This document shows, in pieces, positions 1-10,600 of a stretch of DNA of 64,000 nucleotides. The notes under the pieces were generated by a model. The model was not told the DNA's origin. It did no database searches and saw only the letters and a list, made by a program, of their open reading frames with translations. This DNA is from Drosophila pseudoobscura. Taxonomy: Eukaryota; Arthropoda; Insecta; Diptera; Drosophilidae. The position numbers and the translations under genes are program-made. Location: the NCBI RefSeq assembly GCF_009870125.1, contig NC_046681.1:13653001-13717000 (forward strand), read 5' to 3'. Position 1 is the stretch's first letter, and every line of letters starts with the position of its first letter.

Positions 1-1649
1 CAAAGAAAAGACTTCAAAAAAGTTCCTCACTTTTCTGAAACCCATTCAAATATTAGTTACAATTGTATCTTGCAATATTTTTGCTCACTAATTAATTCAT
101 ATCTCAGCTGCAAATGCTGATTTGTTGATCTTGCTGTAAAATGCAAATTACCAGGCGGCCCCCCACATTAGAATGCGACCCCACATCCAAAGGGAAGCTA
201 CAGCCAGAGCTGGAGCTGGAGTTGGAGAGTGGACGACCCACAGCAGCGTTTTACAGATTGGAGTGGAAATTGTATATCGTACTCGTAGTTAGAATAAATA
301 ACTTTCAGTCCGGGAGAGGCCCACAGAGCCACAAACATTTCCACAGGTAGCAGAGATCCGCAGTCGCCAGTCCCCAGTTCCCAGTCCCCAGTCCTCTATG
401 TCTCTGGTCCGAGGAGCCTGCATATTTATGAGATTTATTTTATTTTATGCGATGTCGCTACCTGATACTGATACCAGCAGCAGCAGCTTCGCTACCTTCT
501 GCCCCCTAGCCCGGTGTGTACATTTATTAGATGACATATTTTATTCATTCTAAAAGACCCCAGCTATGCGATTAGCCATGTTTAGATAGTCAAATTGTTT
601 AGACCGGGTCCTGATTGCTGCTTCTGCTGCTGCTGCTGCTGCTGTTTCCGTTGCCTAAGCCGATTTATGGCCAGACATTTCCTTTGATGTGTAATCTGTC
701 AGTAATCTGCAACAATGTTCTCGTCGCGGGGTAAAGCCAATCAGTATCAATAAATTGACAAAAATCAAAGTACAACAAGATTGCATTGCAGATCCCCTCC
801 TGAATAAGAAGTTCTACAGCCTTTCCGTCAAATCCATCTGCACTCTATCGCACACATGTTGCGTAATCGCCATAATAAACCAGAACGTGGAGCGGGGGGG
901 AGCTCCAGCTCCAGATATCGGGTTGAGCTTAAGAACTGCTGGGACTGGCTGCTTCCAGCTCAAAGTCTGCCGCCGCCCGCTGTGTTGACACTGAAAAATG
1001 CCGACGCCAGCGGCTGCGACTGCGACTGCTGCTGCTGATGGGGTCCCCGCCGCCGCCGCCGCCGCCGCCGCCGCCCCACACACACAGAGAGATCCCAACA
1101 CAACACTTTATGACAATCATTTGAGTTAATTGCCAAGCAGCAGCAGCAACAGTGGTACCAAGGACCACACTCCTCGCTCTCTCGCGTGTGGCATAAATAT
1201 TGCGTCTCATTTGGATTGGCAATCATCTATTTACGCTCTTGCCAGTTGCAACATGTTGCAAGCGAACCTGGAAAGGCCCCGTCGGATCCCAGCCAGAGTG
1301 GATGGCAGTAAAGGCATTAGCGTCCATGTCTGTCACCTTCGTCATGGTCACGCTAATCGTGGTAATCGGCTGCGCCAATAAACTGACAGGTTTATGGAGC
1401 TGCAGACGCGGAAGCCAGCCAGCCATGGCCGGCAGCCCGCCACCTTCCAAGCGGCACCATTCAGCCATTCACCAGAACCGCCACCGCCACCGCTCCTTTG
1501 GGGCACTTGATTTAAAAGCAATTAAATCGCGAATTGATGTCGCGATTGATTTCGCCAATCCTCTCATCTTCCATCCATCCAGCCATCCACTTGTCTTCTT
1601 CCACTTTCAGTCTTTGGCCGGTTAATGGGTCAACCACGATGAGGATGAT
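1..1649. other. non-coding 5' flank of dachs, simple-repeat rich
   Basis: No convincing coding exon is seen before the ATG at 1650. The stretch holds CAG/CTG-type triplet runs (about 625-645 and 1020-1040) and a pure GCC run at about 1046-1075. The reverse-strand open frames over it are Arg-, Gly- or Ala-rich shadows of those repeats. It presumably contains promoter and 5' UTR sequence for the longer dachs transcript. No TATA box with a correctly placed initiator was identified. Confidence 0.5.
1044..1076. repeat. (GCC)n trinucleotide repeat
   Basis: About ten consecutive GCC units lie just after a GCTGCTGCT run. The tract generates long artificial frames on the other strand (poly-Arg, poly-Gly, poly-Ala). 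It lies outside any supported exon. Confidence 0.85.
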
Positions 1650-4600
1650 ATGTTGCTGCCGGATCAGACGTACGCGGACTACGACGTGGGCCAGCATCAT
1701 CAGCATCTGACCTACCGCAAGAGCCGCCGCAGTCGGTCGCCGCAATCCAAGCAGCGCTCCAAGAGCTCCAGTGCCAGCAGCAGCAGCTATGATCGCACGG
1801 CGGATTTCTTTGAGAATATCCCGGATTTCGTGGGCGATTCCCTGCCCTCGTTTCTCTACAGCCCCCAGGGGCAGGAACCTACGCCAGAGCGGAATGAGAG
1901 TAAGCGAAATGAGGGTCAACGGAATGGGAGTCGGAATGAGGTGGTGGCGGAGGAGGAAAACAGCGAGAGCACCAGTCAGAGCGAGAATTGCGAGGACGAT
2001 GATGTCCTCAAACTGTGCGAGGACTTTCTCTGTCGCCATCGCATGCGTCCGGACTTCTTCTGTCAGTACCACAAGGCAGTCAGGTGGGCTTTCCTTTTCA
2101 AAAACTCGACCATAATCATCTTCAAATAATCTCTGGCATCCCTAGTTCCACCACACCATCGCCGAAACAAAGAAAAGCCTCGCCCGCTATTGTGGACACC
2201 ACTGCCCCGTCCTCAGGTGTGGCCGCAGCGGAGGTAAAGGAGCAAAAAATATCCAAGGAGCCCATTTCCAGCAAAATCAGCGCTGTGGTTGAGCGATTCA
2301 CAAAGTTCTCGGCTATTTACACGCTGCCAGTGGCAAAGCGAAAGAAGTCGTGCAACAAGACAACGGGTAATATAACAGGTAGGTACAAAGGATAACAAAA
2401 TTAGTTAAAGGGTAAATTAGGGCAACTTTGACAGTATTTTTTAATAATAAAGCCAACAAGCAAGCTAATCCAAACAATTGAACGAATAGCACATTCACCA
2501 CCAAGAAGAATTGAGACAGAAATCTTTAGATATTATTATTTTGTTTTGACTTCGAAAGATTTTGCATTTTTTATGTATTTTACATTGAATTCTACTCTTC
2601 ATTAACTCCTATATTCCATTCCACTATACCACAGACCAATTGCTCTCACTGCCCCGGGCAGTGCTCTTATCAGTGACGGTTTGCGCGCGGTAGTTTTGAA
2701 ATTTTCATGCAGCCAGTGGCGCCATCTAAAAGACCGGTGGACCAAGCAGTGCACAGCTTGAGCGAATTTTTCTACGAAAAGCGAAATGGTGGTTGTCTTG
2801 GCTAAATATGTAAGATGTTTGTGTCCGCAACAAAAACGTTTTTTCAAATTGTTTAATGAATACAAGCCGAAAATACCTGTTCTTGTCAAAGAATGTTTGG
2901 TTGATTCACTTCAAATCAATATATTTAGTTAATATATGAAACGTTTCAAGCGATAAGCTTCTTAAGTAATTAAATAGAACTTCAGATGTATATGATCTGT
3001 ATAAGATTTCCCGATATTAAAATATACAGTTCCTTTACCCCTTTACATAAGTTTCAACAAATTTAGCGGATATGAAATAGAGAACAAGTCTCACAGATTC
3101 AGCAAGACACTTGATTTGTGAATCAATTTGCATTTCTGCTGTGCTCGCTGCTGACAATGAGAATGCAGAAACGAACGCAATGCAGCGGGGATGTGGGAAT
3201 TTTAAAATGCAGCATTAAACAATAAGCAATCAACACTAATTAACACGCGACCAACAAAACGAGCTGGGAAGCGATGCCCCAACAGTCTGTCCCCATCCAT
3301 GTACCCCCATGTGGCGAGAGAGGCGCATAGTTCAAACACTTGACCTCATATTTGAACAACTGCACACAGATACAAAAGGCAGACACACAGAGATCTGCAG
3401 AGATCTTTTTGGTAAAGGTAAAGCCTTTTGTTAGAAAATATACCTGCAATCAGAGAGAGAGCGAGAGAGAGAGAGAGTCGAGTTAAACAACACAGAGGCC
3501 TATAGTATGTTCAACAGAAGGTGAGGCATTGCAAAAGAGCAGCCTCTTCTTGGCAGCCAAACCTGTTTTCACACAAAGAGAACTCGAGCAAAAGAGATAT
3601 AGCATACAGGAACAGCCTCATCTTCCATTTAATATACCTTGGATTGTATATCCATGGAACTCCGGCTTGGTTGGGGATTGCTTGAGCGTCAGTTTGCGGC
3701 TGGAGTTACAAACGATCGGTACACAAAACATTCGTGGTGCTAACAAGCTATATCCCCCGATGGGTTGTTCCATTAAAATGAAATGATCGTCAAGCCGTGC
3801 ATAACAAATCCCAATTAAAGTTTATAATTAATAACCAAAGAGTTCGCGGGGTCGGTCTGTGAAAAGTTGAAAGTGCCTCCGCTCCACTCCACTCCACTCC
3901 AAACTCTACTCTAACAGCGAATCAATCTCGTTTGTATCTGTGTTCCAAAGTGAGTGTCGGTGTGTGCGTGTGCGTGTGTGTGTGCGACTGTGGAGTGTGG
4001 AGTGCATCTGTGAGAGTGGAGTGTACCTTCAAGGTATCTAAGCATCTACACTGGGTCTGTCCGTCTGCCTGCTGGAGTCGCAGTTGGAGCTGGGACCTGG
4101 CGACTGGAGTTGAAGTTGGAAACTCGTTTTTTCAAAAAGTCTGCACAAAACAAGAAAATAAAGCGCGCGCGCGCGCGAGAGAGCTACTACGAAAAAAATA
4201 AAAATAAAATAATAATAAGAAAAGCAAAAGCAGATCCGATCCCCAGGCAGATGCCGAGGCAGAGGCAGAGGCAGAAGCAGAGACCGACTAAGAGCCAGAA
4301 CCACCGCCAAAAGTATCTGACAGATACCGAAGAGAGGCAGGCAGGGATTTGGCTGCTGCTGGTGCTGCTGCTCGCCCTTCTGCATTCTTTTTGCTTGTTT
4401 ATTTAATTTTCGTGTGCTGTGCAGTGCTGGGCTGTGCTGCTTCACTTGTTGCAGCTGCACACAGATACTCAGATACATCTGTGCGCCATAGATACAGATA
4501 CAGTGCCACAGCGACTGTGCGGAAAACCAGAAAACCTGTTCCGCGCCGTGTGTCCCCGAGTGTCCCGTGTATCCCATGTATCCCATGTATCCCGTGTGCC

Positions 4601-7600
4601 CGAGTGAGTGCCTGTGTACATCGGAATTATTCAAATAAGAAAATCGTCGTCGCTGTCGTCGTCGTTATTGTTCCTCGTCCTGGACCCCAGTCGAAACCCG
4701 AAACATTTGCCAACATTTGAAAAGCAGAAAGCCCCCCCAAAAACGAAAAACCAAAAACCCGTTTAGTGGTTCTCTCGGGGGCCACACAAATGTACAACAA
4801 CGATGGCCACATTGGGCCTGTCAAAAGTCTTCATACTGGATAAATATTTTACGGAATTGCAAAAATTTTGGGAGACGGAGAAGAAGCTGCAGGGTAAGTG
4901 AGATATTAGTCCTGGGAATTGGCCAGGCCCAAATGAGGGAAGGAAAATCTGCCCAAGAGTTGGGCAACCAAGACCAGCCAAGTTTGTGGCCTAAGTCTTT
5001 TGTAATGGAAGCTGGTATTTCTGTATTTCCAAAATATACACTGATCTTTAAGCTCTTTTGCCGAATCTTTTGATGAACTTCCCTTCTGTTATATCTATGT
5101 TCTGGACAATAATTCGCAGCTCTTTGTTGATTACTTTTCGATTTAGTTGTCATTACCATCTTGGGCTTCCAACCACCTCCATGATCATTCTCATATTCAT
5201 AATTATCCATAGCTATAGCCACCAATCGTACTACTTATATGGATACCTGGCTCTGGCACACACCGCTGTATGGGTGTCGGTTGCCTCGCGACTTGCAACA
5301 TTTGTGCGAGGCGAGGCGACGCGCCGTGCCGTGCCGCCGCCATCGCCACCGCCACCAATTGGGACTGAGGCTCTCCCCAATCTCCTCCTCTCTCCTCTGT
5401 CCTGCACACACACACACACTCTGAGTCCCAAACCGGACGGACAGACAGACAGACGGAGAGCCAGACATCGGGCGACCAGTTTTGGGTTAACGCTGTTATT
5501 CAGCAGCTTCCAAGAAATTTTCTTGGCAGGCTGCTGCCTCTCGAAACTCTTTTTCTACATGCAAAAAAAGGCAGCCGCAGACATGAAGAATTTCACGAAA
5601 GCAAGAAAAGCCAATCAACTGGATGACTAATTAGCATTAACATTTGAATTAGAAACCACCCGAAAAATGTTAAACCTCAACTTTTTCCAAAGATTTACTA
5701 ACCCAAATAATAACACGATTTGCTGTCACTGAATTATTTAGAAATGCTCAATAAAATGTGAAAAGAGCCAATAGTTGAGGTCCCAACTTCGGTCGGCAGT
5801 GCTGTTTCTGTTTCTGTATCTTTTCTGTGGCCTTTGTCTTACTTTTCTTGAGAGTGCAGCTTTAAGCAACTAAAACAAAATCAGAAAAGAAAAAACTAAA
5901 ACTGGTTTCCCCTGCCAAAGCCTCCAGAGCCATCAATGATATTGTTTTTCTGATTTCTGATTTCGTTGTGGCTGGCTCTCTGTTTTGGTCCACAGAAATA
6001 TTGGTAGAAGAAGGAAGGGTTTTGAGTTCGATTCGGTTTTCAGCCTCTTTTTACTCTTTTATGGTGAATGTTTTTCATTAGCCAATTAGTTTGATTTGTT
6101 GAATGGATCATGAAAATTAGTGGACAGGTTTCTCAAACAGTTTTGTAGCAGAAAAAAACTCGTTAGCCTGGTTGAATTTTCTGGGTGTTGGGTGTTACAA
6201 TGACCTCTGAGCTTTCGTTTAAAGACTCCCATAAATCAGTAGGCCTTCTATTCTGTATTCGCTTTTTGTCAAACTCTTTTGCCTCAGCCGCCGCGCCTTC
6301 TGTGGGGCTCTATTTTGAGCCGATGCTGGCGAAATTGGTTCATTAACATTTTATTTTATGTTAATCTCCCCTCATCCATATAGATGTATTATCATTACTC
6401 TGACTTCTCCAGCGGCACAAGCCCCATGCCCCATGCCCCCTGCCCAATGCCCCATGCCTCATGCCCAATTCGTGTCTCCAGTCGCCGATTCGCGTGCAAG
6501 AGCTTTGTCCGGTCAAAGCGAAATTAATTGGTGTGAATTTAGTTTGTGTTTTATTGAGTTGTTAATTATATTTAAACAAATTTCCGCTTGAATAAAATGG
6601 AAATTCGCCAAAGCTAAGCCAGCTGATGCGGCTTCAGGCTTTTGTTTTCGTTAAATGTATTTATATTGATGGATTGACAACGGGAATGAAATGAATCAAT
6701 TGTATCAGTATTTGAAATCACATTACGCAGAAACGTTAGCACCTTGGAAAAACTTTAATGTACCGCAATGTACTACGAAATTCCCCGTATTAAATAATAA
6801 AATAAAATATACAGAAATAGTATATGAATTTCAAAGATAAAATATTACTCCATATTTCATTCAACTTGAAACATATTTTCCAATAATAATAGTTAGAACA
6901 GAACAATTGTTATATTTAGAATATTTTAAGGGTTATTCCCAATGAGAAATCACATAGGAGGTTCAAGGAATGGACTTGAGGAGTACTCATCATCTGTTCT
7001 GCATCTCTATCGCTTGATTAAATAATCTTTGCATTGATTTATGTGTTATCTGTTCGCCAAGGGACTTTAAGTTTCTGAACTGGCTAAGGATCCACCTGTC
7101 TCCAGTTTTGTATAAGTTATATATATGAATACTGGGTATAAATGTACAGCCGCGGCCCTTGCCGCTCTCCTCAACCGCACGATGGCAACGGGCTGCAATA
7201 GTTCATCGGAATGAGTACAAATTTGAAAAATGTTCATGATTGCCTGTCAGAATTTTCAAACATAGTTAGTTATTTATAACCTTTCAACACAAGTCGTTCG
7301 TTAGAGTTTCGTTTCAAGCATTGTTTTAGTTACTCTGAACACAACAACACACAATTTACTATTTTACTATTTTACACACGAAAATACATACAATACACTC
7401 AAATGGGGTCGTCCGTAGATATTCCGGAGGTGGATATGCTAAGTGTGTCCAAGAGCTCAGAGGTGGAGCGTCGAGCGATTCTGGGCTTCGCTCCTCGTAT
7501 TAATCTGGTGACCGTGGACTACGGGGATCTGGAGAAAATCGACACCTTCTACTTGGACAGCCAGAGGTATCGCGACTACTACAGGGACCCCTACAACAAG

Positions 7601-10600
7601 CTGCCGAAGCCGGAACGATTCAAATACCACCAGGGAAAATGTGGCATTAAGCTGGATCACAGTGTGGAGCAGATGCGACGCCCCATCAGTTGGGTTGAGG
7701 AGCGCAAGCCTGTGGTGTATCCGATGAAATATGGCACCCCAATGAGACTGGGGACATCGGCGGCATCCATGATGCGGGGCCGCTACGATCCCGGCAGCTG
7801 CATCCGCTACAAACGCTAGATAGACTCTCGAGACCACGAGATTTCTGTTGCTTTCCCAGAGGATCCTAGTTCTCACACAGCATCTGATATCCGGCAAAGG
7901 ATCGGAGTGCCGAGTGCCGAGTAGGCTTCACTGTAAAAGCACTAGTAAATCAAATAGTCAATAAAATTTATGTATTGCCTGAAGAGCTTCAAATATATTT
8001 AAATGGGGGAAGAACACATTTAATGTGAATCGAATTGGAGGAAATGTATATTACTCCATATCGAACAGCTGATGGCAAATGATCTAGAGTTTCCCCGCTA
8101 ATAGAGCGTACTTTTTCTTCATATTTCAGATGCTTCATCATCCAACGAGGCAGTGCATCTGCAACAGCGACTCAAGAGCCTGAGCACTGAGCTGGTGACG
8201 CTGCGCAATCGATTGCATGTGGGCCAGGGTCAAGGACAGGCACAAGGTCAGAGCAATGGCGGCCAGAATCACGGCTCCACCGGGAGTGGCGGCGGGGCCA
8301 ATGTGGGTCCCAAGGCCAACAACTTTGACCTGAATGCATCCAGTCCGAATCTGAATCTAAGCTCCGGAGGAGCCGGCCTCTCGGCCAGTGCCCTGCAACA
8401 GCATACCAATGGCCACCACACAGTGTCCAAGGTAAGTGAAGCACATGGAAAATGGAAGATGGAAAATGAGAAGTAACACTTTTGTGTTCTTTGCCCCTGC
8501 AACAGCATTCGCACAACTTTAGCCATACTCTGCCGGCCAATGCGGGCTCTGGGACGGTGGTGTCGGCGCGAAACACATCGATTCCACACCCACTGCCGCA
8601 TCAGTTGGGCGAGAAGACGGCCTTGTCGCACCATCAGAGCCATGGAGCGTCGACTGGCACGCTACCCCACATGAGCAGCATGGGAAACATCCTCGGCCAT
8701 GGTTCCCACTCACACTCGCACTCGCACTCCAACTCCCATTCCCACTCCAATTCCAACACACTGCCGATGCGGTCCTCCAACTCCAACGGAATGGGAGCGG
8801 CGGCGATTTCGAACGGAGGAGGAGGAGGAGGAGGAGCTGGATCCCAGCATCAGTATTCGCATGGCCATGGCCAACAGTTGCCATTCATACCCGGACCGAA
8901 GCATGCGAATCCTTGCCAGAGCGTGAAAACCCTACCATTTGGCTTTGGATTCGCGCCTCATCCATCCGCCATGGGTCACCAACAGAGGTTGCAGCAGGTC
9001 AGCGTCTTGCCAAAATTGGCGCAGGACATGCAGGACCTGATTCATCTGCCCGGACCCCTCACCGAGCATGCCGTTATGCGTACGCTTGAGGCCCGCTTCA
9101 ACGAGCAGCGGTACTTTGTAAGTATCCAGACAGTAACCGCCTCTTAAATACGCTTTTATGCCACGCCAGTCCCAGCGACACTCCCAGAGATAGAGCCAGA
9201 AACCGGTCTCACAGGCGCACTCAGAGACATACTCGTACTATGTACGGGTCCCCCTGCAATTACTGTGATAGTTTGTCATTAACCTTAACTCCGTTTGCAC
9301 TCAGCCCCTCAGAGATTACCTGCTAATTTCGACAATTATATATCGTCTTGCAAATGGCGAAGGAAGTCCCTCTCTCTCTCTAATCGATCTGAAACGGTCC
9401 ATCCATCCGTACGTGAGGATGAGGTGTGAGCACACATATCACAGGTGTTGAGATCGGGTTTTAGTTTATTAGCAAAACGATCGCCTTGGCAGTAGAAGAT
9501 CTACGTATCCCAGTGAGAGATTTAGAAACTCTAAACCACAAGGAATATGCTTTATTATACTTACTCCCAAAGTTCTTTAGTGGAATTATCATCATAATAA
9601 TAAATCATATCTATTTCCAATTATCTTGCGACCATCTTTCAGACAAATGTGGGACCTATATTGCTCTCCATCAATCCCTATCTGGATGTGGGCAATCCCC
9701 TCACACTCACCTCCACACGGTCCATGCCCCTGGCACCACAACTGCAGAAGATCGTCCAGGAGGCAGTGCGTCAGCAGAGCGAGACCGGCTATCCGCAGGC
9801 CATCATCCTGTCGGGCACCTCGGGAGCCGGAAAGACAGCTAATGCTATGCTGATGCTCCGCCAGTTGTTCGCCATTGCTGGCGGTGGACCAGAGACGGAT
9901 GCCTTCAAGCATTTAGCAGCTGCGTTTACGGTGCTTCGGTCCCTCGGCTCGGCCAAGACCACCACCAACTCCGAGTCGAGTCGCATCGGCCAGTTCATCG
10001 AGGTCCAGGTGACGGATGGGGCTCTCTATCGCACCAAAATCCACTGTTATTTCCTGGACCAGACGCGTGTCATCCGCCCCCTGCCCAAGGAGAAGAACTA
10101 TCATATTTTCTACCAACTGCTGGCGGGACTCAATCGAGAGGAGCGCCAGAAGCTTCACTTGGAGGGTTACTCCCCCTCGAATCTGCGCTACCTTCGCGGC
10201 GAACCGAACTACCAGAACGAGCAGGAGGATGCGGTGCGCTTTCAGGCCTGGAAGACGTGCCTTGGCATATTGGGTATACCGTTTCTGGATGTGGTACGGG
10301 TTCTGGCCGCCGTCCTGCTGCTGGGAAATGTTCAGTTTATCGACGGTGGGGTGAGTAATATTCCATTTGTCTATTCCAATTGAACACATTTGGGTTGTCC
10401 CATTTATATCGAATATGTCCGATTTTTTTTAATGATTTGTGACCATTTTGGGGCTAGTTATGGTCCTTAAGAAGTCAAGTTTATCCATCTAATTTTTTGA
10501 ATCCTCAGCATCGGGAACTAGCTCCATCTGTTGGTAGTTCTATAGCTATTGCGTTGTGGCGCCATCTAGTGTTGCCTTTAACGCTGGTCTGTATTTCGTG

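Larger units (their letters stand above)
2379..7402 (+). other. dachs 5' introns and short-form leader
   Basis: Apart from the alternative exon at 4803-4893 this is intronic or 5' UTR sequence. It contains a (GA)n run near 3452-3480, a (GT)n run near 3958-3982, an alternating GC run at 4163-4178, (AC)n near 5407-5420, a GACA run near 5440-5455 and a short minisatellite at 6418-6470. Open frames at 4038-4634 and 5058-5630 have no splice or homology support. A CTCF-like core lies at 2717-2728. Confidence 0.5.

Noticed and set aside
814-1226. Several overlapping reverse-strand frames rich in Ala, Gly or Arg
   Set aside because: They are frame shadows of the (GCC)n and CTG repeats, with no start context or splice continuation.
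4038-4634. 198-codon reverse-strand frame
   Set aside because: It lies in the simple-repeat-rich leader of dachs; poly-Gln and Leu stretches come from CAG/GAG repeats and no domain is visible.
5058-5630. 190-codon + strand frame in the dachs intron
   Set aside because: Composition follows repeats (Arg/Pro/Ser from CCG, His-Thr from CA runs). No splice sites or conserved motif.
6418-6470. Possible CRISPR-like array
   Set aside because: Units are short, imperfect and contiguous with no spacers, in a eukaryotic intron. It is a minisatellite.
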